Part shown: positions 42,441 to 51,647 of the stretch, one piece after another | How the letters are laid out: each line of letters starts with the position of its first letter | Position numbering within the stretch: position 1 is the first letter of the stretch | DNA from: Ureibacillus thermophilus | GTDB taxonomy: Bacteria; Bacillota; Bacilli; Bacillales_A; Planococcaceae | DNA: 64,000 nt | Reading direction: 5' to 3' (one strand) | Assembly (NCBI RefSeq): GCF_042657185.1 | Contig: NZ_JBHSNN010000024.1 | The notes under the pieces: generated by a model | Seen by the model: only the letters and a program-made list of their open reading frames with translations | Told to the model about the DNA's origin: nothing | Database searches by the model: none | Program-made: the position numbers and the translations under genes

Positions 42441-43991
42441 ATGTCAGTGGCTACTACCTATTTACAAACGTTGGAGAAAAGCCTTTATGACTTAATTTGC
42501 GAAACATCAACAAACTTGCCAAAAGATGTTCGCCGCGCAATAAAAAGAGCAAAAGAAGCTGAAAACGCAGGCACTCGTGCTGCTATGAGTTTGGCAACAA
42601 TCACTAATAACATCGTCATGGCAGAAGATAATGTATCACCTATTTGCCAAGACACAGGGCTTCCTACATTTAAAGTGAAAACTCCTGTTGGTGTTAACCA
42701 ATTGGAAATCAAAGAAGCTATCCGCAATGCTGTAAAAAAAGCTACTGAAGATGCAAAACTTCGTCCAAATTCCGTTGATTCATTAACTGGCAAAAACAGC
42801 GGGGACAATCTTGGGGAAGGTGTTCCTGTTATTAAATTTGAACAATGGGAAAAAGACTACATTGAAGTAAAACTCATCTTAAAAGGTGGAGGCTGTGAAA
42901 ACAAAAATGCCCAATACAGCCTGCCTTGCGAATTAGAAGGACTAGGCCGCGCTGGACGTGACCTTGACGGCATTCGCAAATGCATTCTTCATGCTGTATG
43001 GAAAGCGCAAGGACAAGGCTGCTCTGCAGGGTTTATCGGCGTAGGCATCGGTGGAGATCGCTCTGCTAGCTATGACCTTGCAAAAGAACAATTATTCCGT
43101 CATTTAGAAGATACAAATCCAATTCCTGAACTTGCAAAATTGGAAGAATATATTGTTGAGAAAGCGAATACCCTTGGCGTAGGTACAATGGGCTTCGGCG
43201 GAGAAACAACATTATTGGGCTGCAAAATCGGCGTTATGCACCGCATTCCAGCTTCCTTCTTCGTATCAGTAGCTTACAACTGCTGGGCATTCCGTCGCAT
43301 GGCTGTTGACATTGATGCCAACACTGGTGAAATTACAAAATGGCATTATCAAGATGGAGAAAAAGTAACATTCCGAGATGAAGAAGAAAAAACAGAATCC
43401 AATTCTGAAAGCCGCGTGATTGAATTAAGAGCACCGATCACGGAAGAACAAATTCGCCAACTTAAAGTGGGCGACGTTGTGAAAATTAGCGGCCGCATGT
43501 ATACTGGACGCGATGCAATCCACCATCATTTAATGACTCATGATTCTCCAGTAGACTTAAATGGACAAATTATCTACCACTGCGGTCCGGTAATGGCAAA
43601 AGACGAAAATGGAAACTGGACTGTTAAAGCAGCAGGTCCTACTACATCCATCCGTGAAGAACCTTACCAAGGCGAGATTATGAAAAAATTCGGTATCCGT
43701 GCAGTAATTGGTAAAGGCGGTATGGGGGCAAAAACATTAAAAGCGTTGCAAGAACATGGCGGCGTTTACTTGAACGCAATTGGTGGAGCTGCACAATATT
43801 ATGCAGACTGCATTAAGAGCGTAGACGGCGTAGATTTCCTTGAATTCGGTATTCCTGAGGCTATGTGGCACTTAACTGTGGAAGACTTCACTGCCGTTGT
43901 AACAATGGACTCCCATGGAAACTCTTTACATGCGGATGTTGAAAAATCTTCACTTGAAAAATTAGCTCAATACGCTGAACGAGTATTTTAA
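42441..43991 (+). CDS. fumA: Fumarate hydratase, class I (iron-sulfur)
   Basis: 516 aa with the N-terminal alpha domain and C-terminal beta domain fused in one chain. Fe-S ligand cysteines appear in SPICQDTGLPTF, GGGCENKNAQY and LGCKIGVMHR. The C-terminal domain has GRMYTGRDAIHHH and GKGGMG. It hydrates fumarate to malate in the TCA cycle and is oxygen-sensitive. Class I enzymes are less usual in Bacillus, which relies on the class II FumC. The RBS is GGGGGG. Confidence 0.93.
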   Translation: MSVATTYLQTLEKSLYDLICETSTNLPKDVRRAIKRAKEAENAGTRAAMSLATITNNIVMAEDNVSPICQDTGLPTFKVKTPVGVNQLEIKEAIRNAVKKATEDAKLRPNSVDSLTGKNSGDNLGEGVPVIKFEQWEKDYIEVKLILKGGGCENKNAQYSLPCELEGLGRAGRDLDGIRKCILHAVWKAQGQGCSAGFIGVGIGGDRSASYDLAKEQLFRHLEDTNPIPELAKLEEYIVEKANTLGVGTMGFGGETTLLGCKIGVMHRIPASFFVSVAYNCWAFRRMAVDIDANTGEITKWHYQDGEKVTFRDEEEKTESNSESRVIELRAPITEEQIRQLKVGDVVKISGRMYTGRDAIHHHLMTHDSPVDLNGQIIYHCGPVMAKDENGNWTVKAAGPTTSIREEPYQGEIMKKFGIRAVIGKGGMGAKTLKALQEHGGVYLNAIGGAAQYYADCIKSVDGVDFLEFGIPEAMWHLTVEDFTAVVTMDSHGNSLHADVEKSSLEKLAQYAERVF

Positions 43992-44002
43992 TAAAAGAAA
44001 AA

Positions 44003-44031
44003 AAGCTGTCAAAATCTGATTTTGGCAGCTT
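44003..44031 (+). terminator. Terminator of fumA
   Basis: AGCTGTCAAAAT and ATTTTGGCAGCT pair, with TTTTTT behind, 12 bp after the stop. Confidence 0.85.
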
Positions 44032-44046
44032 TTTTATGTACAAAAA

Positions 44047-44075
44047 ATGGGCATTCACTTATGATGAATGCCCAT
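44047..44075 (-). terminator. Terminator of the cystine symporter gene
   Basis: ATGGGCATTCA pairs with TGAATGCCCAT across a 7-nt loop; on the minus strand TTTTTTG follows. Confidence 0.85.
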
Positions 44076-44104
44076 AGTTTTTCTTATATTTTAGAGTATG
44101 ATTG

Positions 44105-45478
44105 TTAAACTAAAGAAGTTTTTTCTGTAGTGTCATTATAGATATCTGTATTTAAATCTTTTGTAATTCGGCTTGATACAATTCCGGATACCATCGAACC
44201 GCTGACATTCAACGCCGTACGTCCCATATCGATTAACGGTTCTACCGAAATTAATATACCAGCAAGAGCAATTGGTAAATCCATTGCAGATAGGACAATG
44301 ATTGCTGCAAAGGTTGCACCGCCGCCAACGCCTGCAACACCAAAAGAACTGATTGCAACAATTAAAATAAGCATTCCAATAAAACCTGGTGTAAACGGAT
44401 CAATGCCAACAGTTGGTGCAATCATCATCGCCAACATCGCTGGGTAAACCCCCGCGCAGCCATTTTGGCCGATGGATAAACCAAAAGAGCCGGCAAAATT
44501 GGCAATTCCTTCAGGGACGCCTAAACGTTTTGTCTGTGTTTGAAGATTGAGCGGCAATGTTGCTGCACTTGAACGGGAAGAAAAGGCAAATATTAAAGTT
44601 TCCGCCACTTTTCTCACATAAATTACAGGATTCAAGCCAGTCAACGATACGATGATTAAATGCACTATAAACATGGCAATCAATGCCGCATAAGAAGCAA
44701 CGACAAATTTACCTAAATCGGCAATTGCCCCAAAATCGCTTGTAGCAACCGTGCGTGCCATAATCGCTAAAACCCCGTAAGGAGTCAACTGTAGCACAAT
44801 GCGCACAACACCCATCACTAGACCATAAATGGCATCGACGCCTTTTTTCACTGTATTTGCCGTTTCTTCATCTTTTCGGCGAAGTTGCAAATAAGCAAAA
44901 CCGAGCAATGCAGCAAAAATAACTACTGCAATAGTTGAAGTAGAACGGGCCCCTGTTAAATCAAGGAATGGATTGGATGGGAACATTTCCAAAATATGTT
45001 CTGGCAATGTTTTTACAGTTTCCGCTTTCTGTTCAATCTCCTCACCACGTGCAATTTCAGATTCTCCTTGCATGATCTGGGATGCATCTAAATCAAAAAC
45101 GGCCGTTGATAAGATTCCAAAAGTTGCGGCAATGGCCGTTGTACCAATCAACACTGCCAAGATAATCGTTGCAATTTTACCTAAATTTTTCCCAATTGTT
45201 ACTTTCGTAAAAGCAGCTAATATGGAAATAAACACTAACGGCATTGCCACCATTTGCAATAACTTAACATAGCCATTTCCAATAATATTAAACCATGGCA
45301 TTGTTTCCGTAATCGTTTCTGAGCCAAATCCATAAACCCACTGCAATACCACTCCGAAAACAACCCCAAGGGCCAGTGCAATAAAAACTCTATTCGAAAA
45401 TTTTACATGCTTCTTCTTCAAAAAATATAAAAAAGTCATCAAGCCTATTAAAATAGCAATATTCACAATAATTCCCAT
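44105..45478 (-). CDS. tcyP: L-cystine uptake symporter, TcyP-like (DAACS family)
   Basis: A 457-aa dicarboxylate/amino acid:cation symporter. It has eight or so helices and two hairpin loops, with the re-entrant serine-rich motif FSSRSSAATLPLNLQ and the substrate region SVEPLIDMGRTALNVSG. Sequence closely resembles B. subtilis TcyP (YhcL), a Na+-coupled cystine importer. This would feed the sulfur pool together with the sulfonate-type transporter at 8-11 kb. It has a strong AGGAGG site. A Fur-like palindrome lies 24 bp upstream. Confidence 0.9.
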   Translation of the reverse strand: MGIIVNIAILIGLMTFLYFLKKKHVKFSNRVFIALALGVVFGVVLQWVYGFGSETITETMPWFNIIGNGYVKLLQMVAMPLVFISILAAFTKVTIGKNLGKIATIILAVLIGTTAIAATFGILSTAVFDLDASQIMQGESEIARGEEIEQKAETVKTLPEHILEMFPSNPFLDLTGARSTSTIAVVIFAALLGFAYLQLRRKDEETANTVKKGVDAIYGLVMGVVRIVLQLTPYGVLAIMARTVATSDFGAIADLGKFVVASYAALIAMFIVHLIIVSLTGLNPVIYVRKVAETLIFAFSSRSSAATLPLNLQTQTKRLGVPEGIANFAGSFGLSIGQNGCAGVYPAMLAMMIAPTVGIDPFTPGFIGMLILIVAISSFGVAGVGGGATFAAIIVLSAMDLPIALAGILISVEPLIDMGRTALNVSGSMVSGIVSSRITKDLNTDIYNDTTEKTSLV

Positions 45479-45501
45479 GATGTAACCTCCTTTTTATGCA
45501 C

Positions 45502-45513
45502 AATGATTATCAT
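45502..45513. promoter_or_regulatory. Fur-like box before tcyP
   Basis: AATGATTATCAT, extended to 19 bp, matches 13 positions of the Fur consensus GATAATGATTATCATTATC. It sits between divergent tcyP and the metal ATPase, 24 bp from the tcyP start codon. Confidence 0.45.
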
Positions 45514-45597
45514 ATATTCAATTATCCTTATAAGTCAAGTATGTTTAATATAAATTTATCATTCTTTCTTTTCGGTTTACAAAATATGCGTTTTAGA

Positions 45598-45612
45598 TTA
45601 AAATAATTTTAA
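45598..45612. promoter_or_regulatory. Per-box-like 7-1-7 palindrome upstream of the metal ATPase
   Basis: TTAAAATAATTTTAA is a perfect 7-1-7 inverted repeat and differs from the Per box TTATAATNATTATAA at two symmetric positions. The setting is AT-rich, so chance is a real alternative. Confidence 0.45.
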
Positions 45613-45671
45613 AATAATACTAATTTTAAATAATTGATATTTATTCTCATTTTCAATAAAATCAACATTCT

Positions 45672-45690
45672 GATATTGAAATTCATTATC
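45672..45690. promoter_or_regulatory. Fur-like box directly before the metal ATPase RBS
   Basis: GATATTGAAATTCATTATC matches the 19-bp Fur consensus at 15 positions. It ends just before the Shine-Dalgarno GAGGAGG, where a bound repressor would block transcription. Confidence 0.55.
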
Positions 45691-45704
45691 ATGAGGAGGA
45701 TTAT

Positions 45705-47609
45705 ATGAAAAGCACTAATCGAGAAAATTCATCTGCAATTGAGAATATAAAAGAGCACCAAGAATTAATTGCAGCCATTATAAGCGGTATCATTATATTC
45801 GTTGCATGGAAACTCGAAAAAAATGGATTATCCACAGCTTCCGTAATATCTTATATATCTGCTTTTGTGATTGGCGGATATGCCAAAGCGAAGGAAGGAA
45901 TTATCGACACTATTGAAAATAAATCATTAAATGTTGAAATTTTAATGATTTTAGCAGCCGTTGGTTCTATGATCATTGGCTATTGGACAGAAGGCGCAAT
46001 ACTTATTTTCATTTTTTCATTAAGCGGCGCTCTTGAAACCTATGCCATGAATCGCAGCCACCGTGAAATCTCTTCTTTAATGAGTTTGCAGCCGGAAGAA
46101 GCGTGGCTTGTACGAGGAAATTTTGAACCGATGAAAGTTCCTGTTTCATCATTGCAAGTAGGGGACCATCTTCTTGTAAAACCCGGTGAACGCATTCCTG
46201 TTGACGGAAAAATTATTAAAGGTTCTTCTTCCATTGATGAATCGGCCATTACTGGTGAATCCATCCCTGTTTCAAAAAACGTTGGAGATGAAGTGTTTGC
46301 TGGGACGATTAATTTAAATGGCACCATCACCATCAACATGACAAAACCGAATGCCGAAACTTTATTCCAAAAAATTATTACCCTTGTGCAAACAGCCCAA
46401 AGCGAAAAATCCCCTTCCCAATTGTTCATTGAAAAATTCGAAAACCGCTACGTGAAAGGGGTACTTATTACTGTAGCAATCATGATGTTCCTTCCCCACT
46501 ATTTATTCGGTTGGGATTGGAATACAACATTTTACCGAGCTATTGTTTTACTCGTTGTTGCTTCCCCATGCGCCCTTGTTGCATCCATCATGCCTGCAAC
46601 ACTGTCAGCCATCTCAAACGGGGCACGGCACGGCATTCTTTTTAAAGGCGGCGTCCATTTAGAAAATATGAGCGTTATCCGATTGCTTGCCGTAGATAAA
46701 ACGGGGACGTTGACTGAAGGAACCCCAGTCGTAACAGATGTGATTGTTCGAGAGGGATTGGATGAGAAAGAAGCGTTAAAAATCATGGCATCCATTGAAG
46801 CCCAATCCAACCATCCATTGGCTCAAGCCATCGTTCAATATGCCAAAGAACAGCAAATCGAAATGCTTTCTGGCATCGATATTACAGACATTCCTGGATG
46901 CGGGATAAAAGCAACTATTGACGGTGAAACCTTCACTATCGGCAATGGAGATTTTGTTGGTAATGAAGAAGCAAAAGAATTTGCAAATGGTATAGCTGGC
47001 CGTTTTGCAGATGAAGGAAAAACCATAGTCTTTATGAAAGATGAAAAAGGAATCGCCGCATTGATTGCCTTAAAAGATACCATCCGCAATGAAGCAAAAG
47101 AAGCGGTTCAAATTTTAAAAGAACTCGGAATCCAAATTGCCATGCTGACAGGCGACCATGAAAAAACAGCCAAAGCGATTGCTGCTGAAGCTGGTGTGAA
47201 TGAATATATCGCCAAATGTTCCCCAGTGACGAAAACAGAATTTATCGATAAAGCTTTAACCCAATATCAATATGTTGGCATGGTCGGCGATGGAATCAAT
47301 GATGCACCAGCCCTTGCCAAATCAACCGTTGGAATTGCCATGGGCGGCGGCACTGACGTAGCATTGGAAACAGCCGATGTGGTGCTAATGAAAAACGACC
47401 TTGCTAAAATTGCATATGCTGTGAAACTCGGAAGAAAAATGCAAAGAATTGTGAAACAAAATGTCATCTTTTCAACTTCTGTCATTGCGTTATTAATTAT
47501 TTCAAACTTTTTGCAATTACTTGATTTGCCACTTGGAGTAGTCGGCCATGAGGGCAGTACCATCTTAGTCATTTTAAATGGATTAAGAATGCTTAAAACC
47601 ATAAAATAA
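45705..47609 (+). CDS. pfeT: P1B-4-type metal-exporting ATPase, PfeT/ZosA-like
   Basis: 634 aa. The actuator has AITGESIPV, the transport motif is SPC (C289) in VASPCALVA, the phosphorylated residue is D331 in DKTGTLTEG, and the nucleotide domain has SNHPLAQA and GDGINDAPAL. The last helix carries HEGST. SPC plus HEGxT defines subgroup P1B-4 (Fe(II), Co, Zn efflux). No N-terminal metal-binding domain is present. It resembles B. subtilis PfeT (formerly ZosA), a PerR-controlled ferrous iron exporter, and the upstream Per-like and Fur-like boxes agree with that. Confidence 0.88.
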   Translation: MKSTNRENSSAIENIKEHQELIAAIISGIIIFVAWKLEKNGLSTASVISYISAFVIGGYAKAKEGIIDTIENKSLNVEILMILAAVGSMIIGYWTEGAILIFIFSLSGALETYAMNRSHREISSLMSLQPEEAWLVRGNFEPMKVPVSSLQVGDHLLVKPGERIPVDGKIIKGSSSIDESAITGESIPVSKNVGDEVFAGTINLNGTITINMTKPNAETLFQKIITLVQTAQSEKSPSQLFIEKFENRYVKGVLITVAIMMFLPHYLFGWDWNTTFYRAIVLLVVASPCALVASIMPATLSAISNGARHGILFKGGVHLENMSVIRLLAVDKTGTLTEGTPVVTDVIVREGLDEKEALKIMASIEAQSNHPLAQAIVQYAKEQQIEMLSGIDITDIPGCGIKATIDGETFTIGNGDFVGNEEAKEFANGIAGRFADEGKTIVFMKDEKGIAALIALKDTIRNEAKEAVQILKELGIQIAMLTGDHEKTAKAIAAEAGVNEYIAKCSPVTKTEFIDKALTQYQYVGMVGDGINDAPALAKSTVGIAMGGGTDVALETADVVLMKNDLAKIAYAVKLGRKMQRIVKQNVIFSTSVIALLIISNFLQLLDLPLGVVGHEGSTILVILNGLRMLKTIK

Positions 47610-47623
47610 ATTTGTAGACTCAA

Positions 47624-47660
47624 AAAGCGGCTCAAGCCTTCAAAGTGCTTAAGCCGCTTT
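47624..47660 (+). terminator. Terminator of pfeT
   Basis: AAAGCGGCTCAAGC pairs with GCTTAAGCCGCTTT with one bulge, followed by TTTTATG. It also ends the convergent yihY gene. Confidence 0.8.
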
Positions 47661-47676
47661 TTTATGATGATTAGTT

Positions 47677-48600
47677 TTATTTCAAAAGTCTCTTCTTGGC
47701 TAAATGCCGTTTATACATTGTTGCATTGAGAAGCCCTCCAAAAATTAAAATCATGCCGGTAAAATACAGCCAAAGCATTAAAATAATGACGCTTGCAATA
47801 CTTCCATAAGTGGAAGTAAAATGCCCAAAATGATTTACATAAAAAGAAAATCCATAAATTAAAACAACCCATGAAATGGAAGAAAAAAAGGTTCCGGGCA
47901 AAACCGTGAGAATTGGAACTTTTGGGTCCGTATAAGGAATTAGCCAATACAATAAAAGCAATACAACGAAAATGAGTACTGGAGGTAAAATCCATTGAAC
48001 ATAGTTCCAAAAATCTACAAAAGATGCCGCCACCCCTAAAAAATCAAACAACTGATAAACATATTGCTGTCCAAAAATCGGAAGTAACAGTGCAAACAAC
48101 AACACAAAAATAAGAGACACTGTAAAAACCAAAGACCAGCCCCGGTTGATAATCCCCATCTTCGGTTCTGTTTCATAAGCTTCATTCAACGTTTTCAAAA
48201 TCGCATTCATTCCTTTTGAAGCAGCCCAAAGCGTACCTATAATTCCGACCGATAATGCACGGCCACCATCATAATCTGTCAATACTTCAACAATCGTACC
48301 TTGGGTTAAAAAAAATACTTCTGTCGGCACAATGGTTTGGAGGAAAAGAAAAACATATTCTTGATTAATGTTTAAATGTGGCAATATGGAAACGATTGCT
48401 AATAGTAATGGAAAAAAGGACAATAAAAAGAAGTAAGCTAGTTGTGCGCCTTTACCTGATATATCCACTTTCTTCATTCCTAAAACTAATGCTTGAACAA
48501 ATCCTTTGAAAGTGGCCACATTAATTTTAGATCGCTCTGGACTGAAAAAGGAGCGAAACCATACCGCCCATTTCGATTGCAAAAATTTCGGTTTACTCAA
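47677..48600 (-). CDS. YihY/BrkB-family membrane protein (YfkH-like)
   Basis: 307 aa with six predicted membrane helices. It has the family segments KGAQLAYFFLLSFFPLLLAIVS and IIGTLWAASKGMNAILKTLN. Once annotated as ribonuclease BN by mistake, the family has no proven activity. It stands next to a YtxH-type gene and near yfkK, as yfkH does in B. subtilis. Confidence 0.85.
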   Translation of the reverse strand: MSKPKFLQSKWAVWFRSFFSPERSKINVATFKGFVQALVLGMKKVDISGKGAQLAYFFLLSFFPLLLAIVSILPHLNINQEYVFLFLQTIVPTEVFFLTQGTIVEVLTDYDGGRALSVGIIGTLWAASKGMNAILKTLNEAYETEPKMGIINRGWSLVFTVSLIFVLLFALLLPIFGQQYVYQLFDFLGVAASFVDFWNYVQWILPPVLIFVVLLLLYWLIPYTDPKVPILTVLPGTFFSSISWVVLIYGFSFYVNHFGHFTSTYGSIASVIILMLWLYFTGMILIFGGLLNATMYKRHLAKKRLLK

Positions 48601-48633
48601 ACGCTAGCTCACTTCCCTTCATGAAACCCCTCT

Positions 48634-48960
48634 TCACTTTTGTTCCTTGGAAGAAAAAGCTTCCTTCGTATCTTGAACAATTTCTTGAACAGCCCCAGGA
48701 ATTTCTTTGACTTCATCCAATTTTTCCATAATAAAATTCACATTCTCCTTTGTATCCTCATACAACTTTTGCATTTTTTCAATTTGTTCCCGAACAAGAA
48801 TCTGCAATTCCTCGCGATTTTTTGCATAATACACAACGGAATGCTTTGCTTTTTTTACTTTTTTCAACGTCTCTTCTCTTGTTTCCTCATCAAACATGCT
48901 GACGGCGGCACCTACTAATGCTCCAATGACAACACCTTTACATAATTTGTTTCCGCTCAT
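48634..48960 (-). CDS. YtxH-domain small protein
   Basis: 108 aa. A glycine-rich hydrophobic N-terminus (VVIGALVGAAVSM) is followed by a long amphipathic, charged helix, the YtxH layout. Such proteins are stress-related and membrane-associated; their role is unknown. It is encoded 33 bp upstream of yihY on the same strand, so it is probably cotranscribed. The ribosome-binding site GGAGGAGAAAGG is strong. Confidence 0.75.
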   Translation of the reverse strand: MSGNKLCKGVVIGALVGAAVSMFDEETREETLKKVKKAKHSVVYYAKNREELQILVREQIEKMQKLYEDTKENVNFIMEKLDEVKEIPGAVQEIVQDTKEAFSSKEQK

Positions 48961-49121
48961 GACCTTTCTCCTCCTGTCGATTCTTGTAAAGATTTTCTAA
49001 TTATATTCTATAAGAACTTGACATCTTTTGAAAGTAAGGGAGAATACATGATAAAAACTTGACAACAATAGAATGAAATGAAATGATGATACAAAGCAAA
49101 ATGAAAGGTGGATTATAAAGA

Positions 49122-49343
49122 ATGAATTTGTCGACGCCTTCTAAAGAAAATGTGTCGTACATGATAGAAAAATTGAAGGAAAAACTAAAAATGGTAAATA
49201 CGAATGTATTGCGTTCAGAAGATTTTACTGAAGCCAACTATGAAGAATTATATGATTTATATGAAATGGTAATGAAACGGGATTCCTTCAGTCCCAGCGA
49301 AATGCAGGCAATTGTCTCTGAATTGGGTTCCCTCCGCAAATAA
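49122..49343 (+). CDS. yfkK: UPF0435/DUF1128 family protein (YfkK)
   Basis: A 73-aa helical protein. Conserved features are the N-terminal SKENVSYMIEKLKEKLKMVN and FSPSEMQAIVSELGSLR. Function is unknown. It is divergent from the YtxH gene with AAAGGTGG upstream. B. subtilis also has yfkK near yfkH, which supports the call. Confidence 0.85.
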   Translation: MNLSTPSKENVSYMIEKLKEKLKMVNTNVLRSEDFTEANYEELYDLYEMVMKRDSFSPSEMQAIVSELGSLRK

Positions 49344-49461
49344 AGTCTATAATTTTTTTCAGCTACCGCATACTTTTTCCCATTTCAGCAATCATTATTC
49401 AAAAAAATACAAGAGAATGAAAAATTAAAAGGAGCGTCTCATGATGAAACGCTCCTTTTGA

Positions 49462-50244
49462 TTATTGTGCACTATTATTGCTTGTATCGGAAGTAGTTTC
49501 TGCACTTTCATCAACAAGTTGTTGAATCAACACTTCAACCCGGCGATTTTTCGCTCTTCCTTCTGCCGTATCGTTCGATGCAATTGGATTGTATTCACCA
49601 TATCCTTTTGCACTGAAATATTTTGGATCTAAACTTGGATTTGAATCAATTAGCAGTTTTAAGAAATTCACTGCACGCATTACCGATAGTTCCCAGTTAG
49701 ATCGAAATTCCGGAGTATTTTGAGGAACATTATCAGTATGCCCTGTTACCACAATATATCGTGGTGGATCAAAATTTAATAAATTCGCTAATTCCTGAGC
49801 AATTGGAATGTTTTCAGGTTTGATATCCGCTTTACCGGAATCAAATAAAATACTATCACGGATTGTTAAAAGCAACCCTTCATCTGTCATTTTAGTTGAA
49901 AATGTGTCTTCTAATTCATTTACAGCAATAAAGTTTTCAATATCCTTTTGGATTTTTCTTAGCTGTTCTTGATCTTTTAAATAAGCAGCTTGTCGCGAAT
50001 CGATGCCATCCATAATAGACGTTGGATTATCAATAACTGAACTATTTTGCATAAATCCAAAGCCGCCGTTAAAAATTTCGTTAAACACTTGGGACATTTT
50101 ATTAAACTTGGCTTCATCGATGCTACTGGAAGCGAATAATACGATGAACAAAGCTAATAGTAGCGTCATCAAATCCGAATATGGCAATAGCCAAGATTCA
50201 TTGATATGTCCATCATGTTTCTTTTTTTTACTTTTCTTTTTCAA
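49462..50244 (-). CDS. motB: Flagellar motor stator protein MotB
   Basis: About 260 aa. A Lys-rich start is followed by one membrane helix holding the proton-conducting Asp in LLPYSDLMTLLLALF, then the OmpA-like peptidoglycan-binding domain (VTGHTDNVPQ, NWELSVMRA, AEGRAKNRRVEV). It anchors the stator to the wall. The upstream frame allows starts at 50286, 50265 or a TTG at 50244. I prefer 50244 because the protein then begins like B. subtilis MotB, although the RBS is poor. It overlaps the end of motA. Confidence 0.9.
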   Translation of the reverse strand: MKKKSKKKKHDGHINESWLLPYSDLMTLLLALFIVLFASSSIDEAKFNKMSQVFNEIFNGGFGFMQNSSVIDNPTSIMDGIDSRQAAYLKDQEQLRKIQKDIENFIAVNELEDTFSTKMTDEGLLLTIRDSILFDSGKADIKPENIPIAQELANLLNFDPPRYIVVTGHTDNVPQNTPEFRSNWELSVMRAVNFLKLLIDSNPSLDPKYFSAKGYGEYNPIASNDTAEGRAKNRRVEVLIQQLVDESAETTSDTSNNSAQ

Positions 50245-51028
50245 GGCTACCAGCCCCGCTTTCATAGAATAGTTTTCGTTCTTCATTTGTCAAATACGAA
50301 GCCAATTTCTGTTCAATAATACGCGGAGCCTCACCTTCTAATACAGATAATACACCTTCAATCATTAAGCGTTTTTGTCTTGCTTCATGCGCGGATTTAC
50401 GTCTTAATTTATTGGCAAATGGATGCCATAAAACGTAACCTGTAAAAATCCCAAGTAAAGTTGCAACGAATGCTGATGAAACGGCGTGACCTAAAGCATT
50501 AACATCACTCATATCACCTAATGCCGCAATCAAACCAACAACCGCACCAAGCACCCCGAGTGTCGGTGCATATGTACCTGCTTGAGAAAAGATTTGGGCA
50601 CCACTTTCATGGCGCTCTTCCATCGCTTCCACTTCTTCGTTTAACACATCACGTATGTAATCTGCGCTTTGGCCATCGATTGCGAGGGTAAGACCATTAC
50701 GTAAAAATGGATCTTCAATTTCTTGCGCCTCGCTTTCTAATGCAAGGAGACCTTCACGACGAGCTAAATCCGCCCATCTGGAGAACATTTTAATGATTTC
50801 CACATCGCTGATCATTTGTTGTTCTTTAAAGATGATTTTAAGTAATTTCGGTATTCTTTTTAATTCATCTTTTGGGAATCCAATTACGACAGATGCAACG
50901 GTTCCCACAATAATAATTAAAAACGCTGCAGGGTTAATAAGGATGCTTAATGGGGCGCCTTTTAGCACCATCCCAACAAATACCGCAATAATCCCTAAAA
51001 TCAAACCTATTAATGTAGCTATGTCCAT
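50228..51028 (-). CDS. motA: Flagellar motor stator protein MotA
   Basis: 266 aa from the ATG at 51028, behind GGAGGTACAGTT; the longer frame has no such site. It has four membrane helices with a large cytoplasmic loop between the second and third, which carries the charged residues that touch FliG (EGLLALESEAQEIEDPFLRN). The proline near AGTYAPTLGVLGAVVGLI is conserved. With MotB it forms the ion-driven stator. It shows the cell is or was motile. Confidence 0.92.
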   Translation of the reverse strand: MDIATLIGLILGIIAVFVGMVLKGAPLSILINPAAFLIIIVGTVASVVIGFPKDELKRIPKLLKIIFKEQQMISDVEIIKMFSRWADLARREGLLALESEAQEIEDPFLRNGLTLAIDGQSADYIRDVLNEEVEAMEERHESGAQIFSQAGTYAPTLGVLGAVVGLIAALGDMSDVNALGHAVSSAFVATLLGIFTGYVLWHPFANKLRRKSAHEARQKRLMIEGVLSVLEGEAPRIIEQKLASYLTNEERKLFYESGAGSLEKEK

Positions 51029-51361
51029 AACTGTACCTCCAAATCTTCCACTACTATTTATTTCGTCATTTTCCATTATTTTTTAAAGTCTCTTTTCATC
51101 AGTTAACTATAATAATCATTTCATCCTAGATTCAGGCGGATAAGTTTTTCTGCTTTTATAACTTTCTATCGATATAGTTATATAGTAATAAAAAGATATT
51201 AATTATAATATATTTTTTATGAAATTAAACCTAATAATTTTAAAGGTTGGGGATGTTTCCTAAAACCACTAATGTTATTTTTCTCGTAAAACCTTTAAAA
51301 TTTTCTTATAGTTATAGTATAATGAATTTGATTATAATTGTTTTAAGAAAGGAGTCTAATC

Positions 51362-51490
51362 ATGGGCTTATTTTTATCAACTGTAACTGGTATGTTTGGT
51401 CTTCTTCTTGTTTCAATTGCAATTTTCATCCATTATTTGCGCAAAGGCTTAGATTCTTCTGATTCAATTAAAGTCGATCCAAAAAACTGA
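51362..51490 (+). CDS. 42-aa single-pass membrane miniprotein
   Basis: The ATG at 51362 follows AAAGGAG, and a strong terminator lies 22 bp behind the stop. The peptide has one hydrophobic segment (VTGMFGLLLVSIAIFIHYL) and then a charged tail LRKGLDSSDSIKVDPKN. Sequence matches no family I know. A proper RBS, a membrane helix and its own terminator support a real gene. Confidence 0.65.
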   Translation: MGLFLSTVTGMFGLLLVSIAIFIHYLRKGLDSSDSIKVDPKN

Positions 51491-51511
51491 TTAGAATATT
51501 TGATTTAAAAA

Positions 51512-51552
51512 ACCGACAAAACAGGGAAAGCTAGTTTTGTCGGTTTTTTTTA
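51512..51552 (+). terminator. Terminator of the 42-aa membrane miniprotein
   Basis: ACCGACAAAAC pairs perfectly with GTTTTGTCGGT across an 11-nt loop, then TTTTTTT. Confidence 0.88.
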
Positions 51553-51647
51553 TAACTTTTAGCTATATTTATTAATATTCTAATAATTCTGTTGTTTCTA
51601 ACCTTTTTTTGTTTATAATCAGAGGTACAAAAGAAAGGGGATTTATA

